NCBI GenBank assembly: GCA_963971575.1
Contig: OZ020624.1
Span: 1,121,001 to 1,185,000 of the forward strand
Direction: 5' to 3'
Length of the DNA stretch: 64,000 nucleotides
Origin: Liopterus haemorrhoidalis
Lineage: Eukaryota; Arthropoda; Insecta; Coleoptera; Dytiscidae
The translations under genes were made by a program, and so were the position numbers. Every line of letters begins with the position of its first letter. The first letter of the stretch is position 1. The notes beneath the pieces were generated by a model. The model saw only the letters and a program-made list of their open reading frames with translations, was not told the origin of the DNA and did not search any database. This document shows positions 22,260 through 35,020 of this stretch, one piece after another.

Positions 22260-23149
22260 CAAAGACTGACGTCCCGTTAGCATACGGATGGCGTATAGCC
22301 TCTCTATTTACTCCCACCACTACAAGTAACGAGACAACCTTATTGAGAATAAACATTACCTAGAGAGGCGCTGTTGTCGCTTAAAAAATGGCGATTGGAA
22401 TAGGATATTTTTGACATTTGCGATTTGATACACAACAACTCACATTGCAGTTAATTTTCTGTTGCGATTTTAAAGACATTTTATTAAAGTTTTCTTCACT
22501 TTAACACATACAAACAATGCAATTAAATGAGCCACATCCAAGAAATCCTATTCCGTTAAGTTCAAAAATATTCCGCTAGGCGTCGCTTCAGTTATTGTCA
22601 GTTCTCAATACTTTAATAATCTTGGCCAAGGCTTACCTCGGACTGTCGCGCCAATGATGATGATATCATTCACAAATGAAAACAGTACTATCTAACGGAA
22701 ATTATTAAACGTTGTAAATATTTACAAATCATATCATTGAGATAAAAGTTATACAAACCACAGATAAATAATAAAGTATATAAATAAAATTAAAAACATA
22801 AGGTGGAAATAAATGAATGTCGATAGATGCCGAAGTTTTCCGAAGTGTGTTAGTGAATCGCGCGAGCTGAGTTGTTTCGTCCTACGTTAACGTAGAATGC
22901 AGTGGAGCGCACCGACCCAACCCATTCGCAGTTTAATCAGTCGGTTGACACGGCTTGTAGGTGTTAGTAAACGCTTATGCATGTGACATGTCTGTCTGTC
23001 AGTGCGCGCATAGAGTGGCGACCCCCAACTCGAGATAACATTGTTGCATTATGCATGCGATTTCAAACAATTAGAACTACGATTCATTACCCATGTCAAT
23101 GACGTACACATATAGGGTTGACGGTGATAGACCCCCTCCTATGAAGTCG
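22260..23149. other. Unresolved, with a CpG-richer patch
   Basis: Positions 22830-23040 are richer in CpG than the surroundings and contain AATCAGTCGGTTGACACGG, where TCAGT matches the arthropod initiator consensus. This could be a host promoter or 5' exon, but nothing downstream supports a gene. Confidence 0.25.
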
Positions 23150-23659
23150 ATTATTTTATTTCATTCTCCTTTTTTTTGGTTATCACTACATGTTATCCTC
23201 CTTTTTCTTATCATCACGTCATTTCGTTGTCTTTTTTTTTTTTGTTATTACTACAATTTATTTAAATTTTTTTGGTCATCAATACAATTCGTCCTTCATT
23301 TTTGTCAATTTTTGATCATAACTTCATTTCGTCCTTTTTTTGGTTATCACTTCATTTCGTCCTTGTTTTGGTTATCAGTAAAATTCATTCTTCTTTTTAC
23401 CGACCGCCAACATATATAAAGGAGGTATTGTGATCATACCGATTTTGACTTTTCGAGATTTCGATAGATCTTCACGAATTGAGGTCCCTACATAACGTTT
23501 TGACGATTTTTAGCCTGATGTCTGTTTGGCTGTCGGTCTGTCAACTGATTTTTACCAAAAGTTGATCAACTCGTGCCATTGATGGCAGAAGCTTAAATAT
23601 GAAGTTTCATAAAAATCCTTTTAGCCGAATTTGCTCTGCACGTGTACACAGACAGAAGG

Positions 23660-23694
<35 letters not shown>

Positions 23695-24255
23695 GACGGA
23701 CGGACGGACAGACCGACAGACATCATGCTAAAAATAGTCAAAACGTTAGGTAGGGAGCTCAGTTCGTGGAGATCCATCGAAATCTCGAAATGTCAAAATC
23801 GGTATGATCACAATACCTCCCTTATATATGTTGGCGGTCGCTAAAAAAGGATGAATTGAAGTCAAAACCAAGAAAAAGGAGGAGGAAGTCTCAATTTTTT
23901 TATACTTTTATGTAACGTTTCCATGGTCATGATAAATAATATCTCTGTTAGAAAATATTAGGCCAAGTTATTTCTACTCTGCTGCTAGAATGTATTTTAT
24001 ACAATTACTTTACGATGGCGGTCGGTCTTGTGGTGGCCACAGCTGATTTTTTGATTATCTCTCATTATTTGATCATTACTTTATTTCGTTCTCCCTTTTT
24101 GGGCATCACTTCATTTCGTCCTTTTTTATCGGTAAAATTCATCCTCCTCTTTTTTTTTTGTTATGACGTTATTTCGTTATCTTTTTTTTTTATATTACTA
24201 CACTACAATCCATCCTCCATTTTTGGTCATCACTTCATTTCGCCCTCCTCTTTTG
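23150..24255. repeat. T-rich degenerate tandem repeat, split by family G
   Basis: Imperfect repeats of about 27 bp, consensus near CATCACTTCATTTCGTCC plus poly-T, run at 23150-23395 and resume at 24055-24255. Short reverse-complement pieces lie near 23855-23890. Family G sequence occupies the middle. Confidence 0.6.
23399..24045. repeat. Family G repeat, rearranged composite
   Basis: A left end in plus orientation (ACCGACCGCCAACATATATA at 23399, up to about 23545) is followed by a minus-oriented body and left end (23545-23842, with a CAGA/CGGA microsatellite at 23650-23720). Then comes the plus-oriented other end (23900-24030: GTTTCCATGGTCATGATAAA to GATGGCGGTCGGTC). Two left ends face each other, a head-to-head junction. 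Confidence 0.75.
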
Positions 24256-24272
24256 GATAACCCCATAACCCC

Positions 24273-24846
24273 CAGAGCCGCAGTAAGGAAAACTTGCGCT
24301 AGGGGCAAAACAGTGTTTTGGCGCCCTTGGCAAATAAATGTAAGTGATAAGCAAAGACAAGATTCTCACCGCCCAAAATCTAGATGATGAGAAAAAAAAG
24401 GTCCTCACCTCGAAAATTCCAAGTGAAGATCAAAAAAAAAGGTCCTCACCTCGAAAATTCTAAGTGAAGAGCAAAAAAAAGGTCCTCACTTTCGCAATGT
24501 GGCGACCCTTACTTAGGGTGACCATTCGTCCCGCATTAAGATGCGTCCCGCAAAAGTCCCGCATTTTAACATTTTGTCCCGCATTATAACTTTTTTTTTT
24601 CTTTTTGCTCTTCACTTGGATTTGGGAGGTGAGGACCTTTTTTTTGCTCTTCACTTGGATTTGGGAGGTGAGGACCTTTTTTTTTCGCTCTTCACTTGGA
24701 TTTGGGAGATGAGGACCTTTTTTTTGCTCCGTCCCGCATTGCCTTTTTAAGAAAATGGTCACCCTACCCTTAGTCAAGCTCATCGCCGCCCTTTTCCTTA
24801 GTGCACTAGACCCCCCCCTTCCCCCCCCCCCCTTACTGCGGTTCTG
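24273..24846. mobile_element. hAT, CAGAGCCGCAG ends, with a second hAT nested inside
   Basis: Terminal CAGAGCCGCAGTAAGG and reverse complement CAGAACCGCAGTAAGG are flanked by the exact duplication ATAACCCC (24265-24272 and 24847-24854). Contains several CAAGTGAAGAGCAAAAAAA-type modules. The hAT 24514-24766 is inserted in it. Confidence 0.92.
24514..24766. mobile_element. Nested short hAT, TAGGGTGACC ends
   Basis: Ends TAGGGTGACCATTCGTCCCG and reverse complement TAGGGTGACCATTTTC. Flanks CCCTTACT and CCCTTAGT match at 7 of 8. The interior has three tandem copies (~47 bp) of the TTTGCTCTTCACTTGGATTT module. A relative with perfect TSD lies at 51155. Confidence 0.85.
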
Positions 24847-24854
24847 ATAACCCC

Positions 24855-25477
24855 AGTGTGATATTTATTTGGTAAACATCAAAAGAATTTCTTTATTTGC
24901 AATGATAGAAGTCTGTACATTGTAATCCCATCCCTGTTTTATATAATACTTACATATTTGAACTTAATCTGCTAACACCACCGCTATAATCTTGTAACAC
25001 CAATGTAAACACGTCCTTACCTGAAAAGATAAACATGAATCAATAAAAATACCAATACAAACATTAAAAGTTTAAATTTAACATTAAAAATGCAAGAGTT
25101 TCACTTTCATAAGTTGTCAGGCAACTTCCAACACGCTAAAAGAACTCATACAAAAGTGTATGGACAGTTTTATTGTTCTTGTTACGTTGGCGTGTACGTA
25201 GAGACAAGCTGCTGAAGTTTTGAGTATATTTTTCATTCATCGACTTGGTGCGTCTGCACGAATGAATGTCAAAAAAAAAGGATAAAAACACTCAAGGAAA
25301 GAAGTGTACTACGAGAACTGACAAAAAATAAAGCGAAAACCTTTGAATATTATAATCTTTTGTGATGAAATTGAGGGTGATGAATTGAAGACGTTTCAAA
25401 TAAAATTGCAAAAGTTTAGAAGCAACAGGGGTTGATACTGGTGGAATATAAAACAGCCACAACATCTAAGGCTACTA
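24855..25477. other. Unresolved stretch
   Basis: No gene or repeat recognised on either strand. Confidence 0.3.
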
Positions 25478-25905
25478 CGAGGGTTGCCTTGTTATATTTC
25501 GGTATTGCGCTAAATTAGTGCTGCCATCTGGCAACTGACGTTTCTATCGTAAAGTTTCTCATTTTCAACGGTATACGTACACAGAACGTTTTGACGTACA
25601 AGCGATATTTGTGCTGCTTACAGTAATTTGAAAAAATTCATCTCTAAAAATGGAATTAAATCGTGAACATTTTCGAGCGATTTTTTACAACTTTCGACGT
25701 GGATTAACCCAACAACAGTGCATCGATGAACTTAATTCGACTTTTGTCGATGAAGCACCATCAAGTACTACTGTTTATCGATGGTTTGCCGACTTCAGTC
25801 GTGGCCATAATTCGCTTAAGGATGAATTTCGTGAAGGTCGTCCAAAATCGGTTGTTGTTCCGGAAAACATTGATGCTCTGCGTGAGCTGATACTGCAAGT
25901 AAGTT
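25478..25905 (+). pseudogene. Mariner family C, 5' end and HTH region only
   Basis: It starts next to TA (25476-25477) with CGAGGGTTGCCTTGTTATAT. After a ~170-bp leader the frame from 25650 reads MELNREHFRAIFYNFRRGL, QQQCIDELNSTFVDEAPS, VYRWFADFSRGHNSL, FREGRPKSVV and NIDALRELILQ. This is the N-terminal paired HTH domain of a DD34D mariner, which binds the TIRs. The frame is clean for its 85 codons but breaks off at about 25905, where LINE sequence on the other strand begins, so the catalytic domain and 3' TIR are missing. Clearly distinct from families A and B in sequence. Confidence 0.85.
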
Positions 25906-26304
25906 TTTAAAAACTGGAACACATGATGCTCTATTACTGCATCCAACCATATTACGAAGAATGCGATTTTGAAGTCTAAATAATCTAATGAGTTCGGAAC
26001 TTGTGCCCCAGCATAGTAAGCCATTTGATAGCACTGAGTATATGTTAGCAAAATAATATGTCCGAACTACTTCTTGACTGCATGATTTTGCTAGTAATAT
26101 AATTTTCCACCATTCTTGGGACATTCTTTTACATAGACTATCTATTTGAGTATTCCATGTAAGCTGTTCATCCAAATGAATTCATAATAATTAAATCGTT
26201 GTATCTTTTTTAACAGAATTTTTATTTTTTATTAAGTGGCCCCAACAGACTTCCTTGCGGAACTCCTTGTGTTACAAATAAATTACTTCACTTTGAATGC
26301 CTAA

Positions 26305-27420
26305 GGGCCGGTTTCTGGAACATTTTTTTATTGACACAATATCGCCTCAATAGTTATCGATACAATAAACCTTATCGAGTCGATAACTTTTTGACGGTTT
26401 CTCGATACTCATCTGACATGTTTATTGTATCCAATAACTATTGTAGCGATATGTATGCAATTCAATTCACACAGCCAAAATATTTACAAAATATCTTGTC
26501 ATTTATGTGATCAATTGTTCACAAATGACAATAGTCAATGTCAGTGTCAAAAATAATTTACAAAATATATATATTTTTAACAATTAGTTTAAAAATAGAT
26601 TGTTAAAAAATGGCAGAAAAAATGTGTAAAAATTTCACATGGAAAATTTGCAAGACATTTTTTTTATTTTCAAAATTTCCTCATTATTTTCCGGCATATG
26701 AAATAAACTGCGGTCTCAACAGAGCAATTCGATGTATTACTTTTTTAACAATTTTGCAAACTGTACTTTTATGTACATGCACATCATCACCAACTAGCAT
26801 TTGAAAAGCCCCTGTTTCCAGAAATCTCAAAGCAATTAAAATTTGAAGCTGTGCCGAAATAGATTTACTTCTTTGGGTCATGGGTTCTAAATCACCTCCA
26901 ATTAGACAGCATAATTGCATGCATTTTCCTTTGCTTAACCGGTATTGTTGAATAAATTCTAATTCGCTATAAATGCGGAATGGGTCACTTTTATCTCAGA
27001 TAGTTCTCCGATGTAATAAACATACTGCAATTACAACATCCTCATCAAATTCATCAGAACTTGAATTGTCCATTTTACCTCTATAACAATATAAGAATAT
27101 CTTAAAATATATGATTTTAAGAAGCAATTACTATTATATCTTGTAATAAAAATATATCTTTTTCAAAAATATATTGCAATTGCAAAATAACCTTATCTGT
27201 CATATGTCAGAACTGACATTAGATGACAATTCTCATATTTATCGATACGATAAAGGGTGCTCATTGGCAATATAACGTATCAATGATATCTCATCGATAA
27301 ATAGAAAAATACATTCCAGGAACCCAAATTCTGCTATTGCGTCGATAAGTTTCGGTATCCATGGATATGGATACTATATCGATACGATATCTACAACTGA
27401 ATTTTTCGAGAAACCGGCCC
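26305..27420 (-). mobile_element. PIF/Harbinger element, internally deleted (1.1 kb)
   Basis: Inverted ends GGGCCGGTTTCTGGAAC and (reverse complement) GGGCCGGTTTCTCGAAA. Flanking triplets are TAA and TTA, an imperfect TWA duplication. It carries a HARBI1 N-terminal frame and lies inside a LINE. Confidence 0.8.
26684..27073 (-). pseudogene. HARBI1-like nuclease, N-terminal part
   Basis: A 130-codon frame starts MDNSSSDEFDEDVVIAVCLL and has one in-frame TGA about 28 codons in (after LLHRRTI). It goes on with SELEFIQQYRLSKGKCM, SISAQLQILIALRFLETGAF, QMLVGDDVHVHKSTVCKI and IHRIALLRPQFISYAGK. The 'aqLqiLiALRF..tGaFQ...GDd.hv.kstVc.iV' block is the HTH-like part of Harbinger transposases (DDE_Tnp_4) and of the domesticated HARBI1. 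The catalytic DDE region is deleted. One stop from being open over this part, so fairly young or non-selected decay. Confidence 0.85.
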
Positions 27421-27530
27421 TTAGAATGTAAACAAGAGAAATAATGTACTCCAATTCGAGGCCGAAAGTCAAGAATAAAGTTATTATTGGATATCCTACT
27501 CATCCTGTCACTACATCATCCACCTGTTTT

Positions 27531-28164
27531 TCCCCATTCACGGTCAAATTTAGTGATACCGCTCCATTTGGACGGATGGAGCGATAGTATATGACCAGCT
27601 TAAGAGTCTACAATTGACAACCAATAATTCAATCTATTATACTAACAGTAACTTAATATTCTATTGAAATTTTCACATAACACCATTTGCGGTTGAAACA
27701 AGCAATTAATCCATGTATGTTGCAAAGTTGTCATTGCAACAATGTTTATTAAGACATTAAATAAATGCATTTGATGGTTTAAATGTGACGGGGAACAGTT
27801 GCTGTAACTCGATGGCTGTACTGAAGGTGTACATCGAGTGGCGAGAGGCTAACGACGAGGTATTCAATGCAGGCGGCATGTTAGGTCAGCAGCCAGCTAC
27901 ACGTATAACTGATGTAGACGTTGGATGACCGTACCGGCGACCTTGAAACACCTGTGTATAAACGTGCCCAGATGGGAACGACAAACATCACATAATAAAT
28001 ACATAACATTCACGATTTATATTAATTCATACACCGACTGACTTCACAGTTACGAGAACTACCTTTTAAAACTATTATTAAATAAAAAATTTGATTTTTA
28101 TTTTGCTTCTATTGGTAGTAATGACAATTACAAGTGGTTCAGCATTGAACCATATTTGATTATA
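27531..28164. other. Unresolved, CpG-richer patch at 27790-27970
   Basis: The patch has higher GC and phrases such as GTACATCGAGTGGCGAGAGG but no clear frame or repeat. The rest is AT-rich. Confidence 0.25.
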
Positions 28165-29831
28165 CGGGGGCTACCTTTTAAGTTTTTACAAAAACTAAGA
28201 AAGGACATTTTTTTTGGAACAAACTGTTTTAAGGATTCCACACACCAAAGCGGCCACGAGATACAATGAGACCACGCAAATACAAGCGTTCAGCTATCTG
28301 AGAACGACGCCGAATGCAGCGTTCAGTCTAGCGATCACCAAACACTGGCGGCCGAACTCGACAAGTTGCGTTAGGCCGCGCGATATTCATTGTTTATATA
28401 CCACAGAGTGAATATATTTAAGAAAATAATGTCAAAAATAGATAATTTAACAGAAAAAATCATAGATCAGTAAAGGATCTTTTAATTTTGTATGACTTAG
28501 CACATCCTGATTACAAGAATATTAGGAAAACAAATAAAGTGTGTGACGAAATAGGAAAAGTTTTGGAAATTGATAGTAAGTAGATTATTATTTTTCCTCT
28601 ACATACAATTAATTATTCTATTGTATTCTCGCAATCAATATTATCACACAACTATATACCGTGATTCACTAACTGATCGCTACCGCTACCGCCACTCCCA
28701 CCGTGTTAGTATGAGGAGACCTGATCGCTAGTCATATCGCTAACGCCACCGCTACCGCTTTGGTGTGTGGAATCCTTTATTGCTTTTCAAAATATTCGCC
28801 TTAAGATTTATATACTTTTGCATGCGTTCAAACCAATTCTCGAAACATTTTTTCCACTCTGAAGTTGGTATCTCAAAAACATGGTTTTCGAAGGCTTCAA
28901 CAGCTTCTTTAAGGTAATGAAAATCGCTGTCCACGCATTTTTTGTTTGCCACTGACCCAATGTCAAAAAAAAGTCGTTAGAGGATAAATCAGGTGAATAC
29001 GGGCAATGAGACATTAACTCGATGTTTTTCTCCTTCAAATAATCAATTGTTTGACGTGCTGTGTAGGAGCTTGCATTGCCATGATGTGACATTTTTGGTT
29101 GTTTTTCCTGATTATGTCGATGACTTCTGGCAAACAAATTGTTGTATACCATTCAGCATTAACTGTTTTTCGATCCTCTAAAGGAATGGTTGCGACATGT
29201 CCAGTACAACCGAAGAAACAAACTATATATTTCTTGGAAGTGTTTCGTGAACGAACAACTTTTGTGGGTTTCGGTTCATCTTAGAAGACCCAACCAATTG
29301 TTGCTTAGTTTCCGGTTCATATGAATAAATCCAAGTTTCGTCACTTGTAACGATGTTGATACGGATTTTGCAGTGCCTAGGTTGAATTTTTTTAGCATTC
29401 CCTTACCCCAATCAACACAAGCCATTTTTTTGAGCTTCAGTCAAATTATGCGGAATCCATTGGAACAGATCTTTTTCACAGCTAAATGTTCATGCAAAAT
29501 CGAATATATCACAGTCTGCGATATACCAAAGGATGCCTCTATCTCACGGTATGTCACATACCAATCTTCTTCAATTATTTTGCGCAAAGCATCAATGTTT
29601 TTTTGAATCACAATTTTGGTCGTCCTTCACGAGATTCATCACTGACGCACGACCACAACGAAATTCTGCAAACCAATCGTAAACAGTCTTTTCTGATGGT
29701 GTTTCATTACCAAAAGTTGAACGAAGCGAATCTATGCATTGTTGTTGAGTTAGGCCTTTACTAAAATCGTTAAAAATCATCCAACGAAAACCTTCACGAG
29801 TAATATTAAACCTGCAAGGTACATATTTCAC
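28165..29831 (-). pseudogene. Mariner family A copy 3, split by a Harbinger MITE
   Basis: The 3' end begins next to TA (28163-28164) with CGGGGGCTACCTTTTAAG, is interrupted at 28232-28776 and resumes. On the minus strand the HTH piece (29592-29831: NITREGFRWMIFNDFSKGL, QQQCIDSLRSTFGNETPS) comes first, then a broken centre (29190-29590), then HGNASSYTARQTIDYLKEKN, IELMSHCPYSPDLSSNDFF and the C-terminus (28778-28952). Asp-to-Asp spacing here gives DD34D. Several frameshifts and stops. The site CTCTAAAG at 29176-29183 is the intact version of the hAT target occupied in copies 2 and 6. The 5' TIR is missing. Confidence 0.85.
28232..28776 (+). mobile_element. Harbinger MITE carrying a MADF-domain exon, copy 1
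   Basis: Ends AGGATTCCACACACCAAAGC inverted at both sides, with TTA duplicated (28229-28231 and 28777-28779); removing it restores the mariner. From ATG 28429 the frame MSKIDNLTEKIIDQ meets a stop, and after a one-base shift continues VKDLLILYDLAHPDYKNIRK, CDEIGKVLEID up to a GTAAGT donor at 28576. The LYDLAHPDYKN pattern is a MADF DNA-binding domain, as in the second gene of many Harbinger elements. Copy 2 is at 58870. Confidence 0.85.
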
Positions 29832-30399
29832 TATTTTATTAAAATTTTAGTAAGCCGTTCAGTGCATAACCATGAACTAGATACTTTTTCTTTTCCCGTT
29901 ATTTAGTAATTGCATATTTTTTCATTGTCCGCCCAAAATAATTGTAATATGTTATTGCAGAAGTGAATAACATTGATGAACCGTTATAAACTAGCCTTGC
30001 CCACACGAATCAACTTGCTCGTAGGTTCTCAATAACAGAACGAGGCGTAAAAATAACACTACCAATTCAGTCAGTCTGTTCCTACGTCATTTGATTCATA
30101 TTCAACTAATGGTGGGCAGAAATGTTCAATGGAAACCAAAAAGAAATAAGAAAAATTAATTAATTTATTTATTCAGTACTAGTTTTTATCTGCATCATTA
30201 TCATTAACATAAATATTCCTATGATTCATAAATTACATATTTTTTTTATTATTGTTATTAGAGAAATGATTCATTCATCTTCTTGGACAATAGACTACAC
30301 AGCACTGGCTTGAAAGCAATGTTAATCAGCCTTCATTTCTCCTGCTGATAGGCCGTGGTCCAGTTCTGAATTCACTATTTTTTCTATTGCGTTCTAAAA
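29832..30399. other. Unresolved stretch
   Basis: AT-rich, nothing recognised before the mariner B fragment. Confidence 0.3.
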
Positions 30400-30650
30400 A
30401 TGAGTGACATTCATTTCGAGCAACGGTGTGCTATCAGGTTTTGCTTCCGACTTGGACAAAGTGCAGCGGAAACTTTTGCAATACTTCAGCAGGCCTACGC
30501 AGACAGTGTTTTGTCAAGGACTCAGGTTTTTTGGTGGTTTAAGGCATTTTCAGAAGGAAGAAGGTTGACTGAAAATGAATCACGAAGCGGAAGGCCTTCA
30601 TCTTAAAGAACCGATACCGTACCAACAAAATCGCAGTGCCATATTTTCCA
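30400..30650 (+). pseudogene. Mariner family B, HTH fragment
   Basis: Frame MSDIHFEQRCAIRFCFRLGQ, SAAETFAILQQAYADSVLS, RTQVFWWFKAFSEGRRLT, SRSGRPSS then stop, followed by the remains of RTD. This is the N-terminal HTH domain of SETMAR-type mariner transposases ('EQR..I.FCF.LG.SA.ET'). It ends after 68 codons where relatives continue SSRTDENVDRIRDL (seen at 36040-36105). No TIR remains on either side. Related copies: 35909-37079 and the truncated start at 63827. Confidence 0.8.
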
Positions 30651-31082
30651 AAAAGTGACACAAACCTGATATATCTAATAATCACATTAAGTCAAATGGT
30701 TAAATACAATTTGCAATAATGATTAAATTATTAGATTCCATAAAGTATCAATCAAATAATGAATTGTTTCAATCACAAACATAATTGCATTGCATAACTA
30801 CGAATTATTACTGACTGACATCAAATATTGATACAATTTTACGAGTTTCAATAAATATTTGCACAAACTGGCTAAATATAAGGTCGTTCAAGAACCAATA
30901 TTAAATAACACTATTGATTCATACGCACAATTGACTTTGTTTGAACAAATAAACGGTACAATAAAGTGTACATATTTAAACAAATTTAACTGCTGAACAT
31001 AATCTTCCCATTGCTTTTCTCGGTTAGATTATATTAGGTTAAATGAAAAATATATAAATAATCGTAGTTGGCAATGGAGAAA
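30651..31082. other. Unresolved AT-rich stretch
   Basis: Nothing recognised. Confidence 0.3.
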
Positions 31083-31398
31083 TCGGTAACCAGACAACTG
31101 GGGCCGTAAGACAATTCGGGCCGTTCACAATTGGGGCTTTTCACAACAGGGGCCATTAACAACTGGGGCGATGGACAATTCGGGCCGAACACAATTGGGG
31201 CTTTTCACAACTGGGACCATTAACAACTGGGGCGATGGACAATTCAGGCCGTTCACAATTGGGGCTTTTCACAACTGGGGCGATGGACAATTCAGGCCGT
31301 ACATAATTGGGGCTTTTCAGAACTGGGGCCATTAACAACTGGGGCGATTGACAATCCAAGCCGTACACAATTGGGGCTTTTCACAACTGGGGCCATAA
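31083..31398 (+). repeat. 16-bp-monomer minisatellite, 64-bp higher-order array
   Basis: Four 16-bp monomers recur in order: ACAACTGGGGCCATTA, ACAACTGGGGCGATGG, ACAATTCGGGCCGAAC, ACAATTGGGGCTTTTC, giving a 64-bp unit repeated about five times. One unit lacks the CCATTA monomer (48 bp). The left edge CGGTAACCAGACAACTGG is shared with the array at 5651-5793. Minus-strand open frames across it are by-products of the period. Confidence 0.9.
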
Positions 31399-31434
31399 CT
31401 ATAAGAGCTAGAGTCTTCTTTTGTTTAAAATAAA

Positions 31435-31665
31435 AAATAATTATTTTATGAATTGGATTAAGTAAATTTGCGTGTTCTTTTGAAAAAAATATATTTTAAT
31501 GGTTTGATTAAGTACATTTTGGTGCTAATTAGAATAAATAAAAAAATTGTATTTTAAGGGTTGGCTTAAGTAAATTTTCGTGTTCATTTGATTAAAAAGA
31601 AATTGTATTTTAAGGGTTAGATTGAGTAAAATTTAGTGCTCTTTTGAGTAAAAAATAAAAAACGA
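31435..31665 (+). repeat. AT-rich degenerate tandem repeat (~50-60 bp, four units)
   Basis: Four imperfect units around GGATTAAGTAAATTTGCGTG (near 31456, 31506, 31565 and 31620), each followed by T-rich and A-rich spacers. Lies between the minisatellite and family G. Confidence 0.6.
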
Positions 31666-32092
31666 AATTTAGAATTTTTTTTTTCGTTTTATCAAAAAAC
31701 GTCTCAAATAAAAGTTATTAGTTATTGCATTTATAGCAACTTTTGTTAAATAAATTTTTTCGAAATATTTTTCTGTTGCTAAATATTCGCAAAAATCTTA
31801 AGATCGTCACGAGTAAACTCCCATTTCTAGCCAACCGATTTTTACCAAAAGTTGATCAACTCGTGCCATTGATGGCAGAAGTTTAAATATGAAGTTTCAT
31901 AAAAATCCTTTTAGCCGAATTTGCTCTGCATGTGTACACAGGCAGACAGACAGACAGACGGACGGACGGACAGACGGAAGGACAGATAGACCGACAGACA
32001 TCATGCTAAAAATAGTCTAAACGTTATGTAGGAACCTCAATTCGTGGAGATCCATCGAAATCTCGAAATGTCAAAATCGGTATGATCACAAT

Positions 32093-33557
<1,465 letters not shown>

Positions 33558-33597
33558 ATCACAATACCTCCCTTATATATGTTGGCGGTCGGTAAAA

Positions 33598-33709
33598 ATC
33601 AGTCCGGTTACTTAATTTACACACCTCCTGTTTGGATATAGCGACCTACGGTTATAACGACCGAATTTGATTGGTCCCGTAGTTATAAACGATATCCACT
33701 GTACTTTGA
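33598..33709 (-). repeat. Mariner B terminus joined to pogo-like fragment
   Basis: CAGTCCGGTTACTTAATTTA with CACACCTC (33601-33628) is the mariner B terminal sequence. It is followed by a reverse-complement piece of the pogo-like end (TAGCGACCTACGGTTATAAC to GATATCCACTGTA). Confidence 0.75.
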
Positions 33710-34689
33710 AACAGTTTCAAAAGTAAGTCCGAATCTCAAAACTTTCCTAGCGCCCTGCATACAAGCTAAGGGTCATTATTAAAACCATGATAAAAATTAA
33801 AAGAATCATTAATTTCCCGGTATTATATCGGTATATTTCGTGGTCTCTATTAAAAAATTAACTTAACAATTGTATTGTTTTGTTTGTCAATTATGCTCGA
33901 GAATAATTGTACTACTGTTACAACTACGTTCAGTTCAAGTATCGTTTTATTCGAAAGGTCAAAGTTCAGACGTGGATCGATTCAAAACGGAAACGTAGAT
34001 TGAAGTTCCGGAAGTGGCCGAGTTATACCGACACGTGCTCTACATATAAAAGCTTCTGGAAGTTGAAGGGCGAGACGACAAGTCTCCACCATCGCGGATC
34101 GTAAAATGTCTAGACACGTACAGAACAGGCTTGTCCTTTAAGGAACACCAACAGCAACATAAAATAACCAACCCTTCAAATATTTCATCAATCTCAGAAC
34201 TTCTATTAAATATTTTAACTTTTCTACCGGGTTATGACACACGTAAAATGCCGTTTTTTTTTTATTACCCACTATTTTGGTTTATTAATTTTAAGATTGG
34301 CCAAATTACAGTATAGTTTGTAATCCCTTTATTTCCAGGCGATGTAATAGATATGGCAACGATTAATTTATCGAATGATTACACAGGTCAACAAAAAAAA
34401 AAAATTTTTTTTGAGTCTTTATTTTAATGACTATTTTCTGTTTCCTTATATCGAAAAATAACTAAAACCTTCGTTTATTTTTGAAAAACTTTGCTTTTGT
34501 ACATTTTACAACGATCAATATATATTTATTTATTTTTATGACCATATAAGGAGAAGCGCGTTATATTAAGAAAGGGTGGGGACGAGCGGGTGGAAAGCAA
34601 GTGGCATTTCACTTACGTGGTTCTTAGTCGGTATGCGCATGCACATTGCAGCGATATAACGCATTTTGTATGGCGGCAGATCCAAAAAA
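33710..34689. other. Unresolved, with a possible promoter at 34006-34061
   Basis: TATAAAA at 34045-34051 lies between two TTCNNGAA pairs (34006-34013 and 34054-34061), the half-site arrangement of heat-shock elements. The following ATG opens only MSRHVQNRLVL. The frame at 33907-34104 runs through the same block and is probably not coding. I see no gene downstream, so this is speculative. Confidence 0.2.
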
Positions 34690-34770
34690 TGGCGTCAAAA
34701 AATTGTAAACACGAGGTAGACTCATCATGCTATATTTGCGGCGAATTTATCAAAACAAGAGAATAGTTGA

Positions 34771-34801
34771 ATTTCTGATGGGAATGTATCCCATCAGAAA
34801 T
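34771..34801. repeat. Hairpin at left inversion edge
   Basis: Perfect 13-bp arms ATTTCTGATGGGA and its complement around a 5-base loop (34784-34788). Confidence 0.9.
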
Positions 34802-35020
34802 CCAAACATCATAAAATCCCCTATCACTGGCCAGGTATACTCATCATTCTTTAAACTCTCAAGCACCATTTTCACACTTTCGTAATTTTCTTTGAGCATT
34901 ACGGAATGAGCCAAAGGAAGAGATGGAAATTTATTTTCATTGTGAAGAAGGACAGCTTTTAAACTTTTTGTAGAACTGTCTATGAAAAGACGCCAGTCAA
35001 AAGGAATGCATGAGATTCCG

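Larger units (their letters stand above)
25906..27530 (-). pseudogene. Jockey-like LINE reverse transcriptase remnant, split by Harbinger
   Basis: Reading the minus strand from 27503: a degenerate thumb-proximal piece (FILDFRPRIGVHYFSCLHS), then the Harbinger insertion, then FVTQGVPQGSLLGPL near 26220-26275 (the RT motif preceding the catalytic block). A gap follows where the YADD region should be, then MDEQLTWNTQIDSLCKRM, YSVLSNGLLCWGTSSELI and LFRLQNRILRNMVG at 25930-26175. This order matches non-LTR retrotransposon RTs, which copy RNA at a nicked target. The 3' end is lost where it abuts mariner family C. Internally deleted and dead. Confidence 0.8.

Noticed and set aside
24460..24783. Lys-rich frame with repeated KKKVLTSQIQVKS
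   Set aside because: Translation of the tandem A-rich module inside hAT elements.
31156..31368. Frame with repeated SPNYVRPELSIAPVV-like text
   Set aside because: Shadow of the 16-bp-monomer minisatellite.
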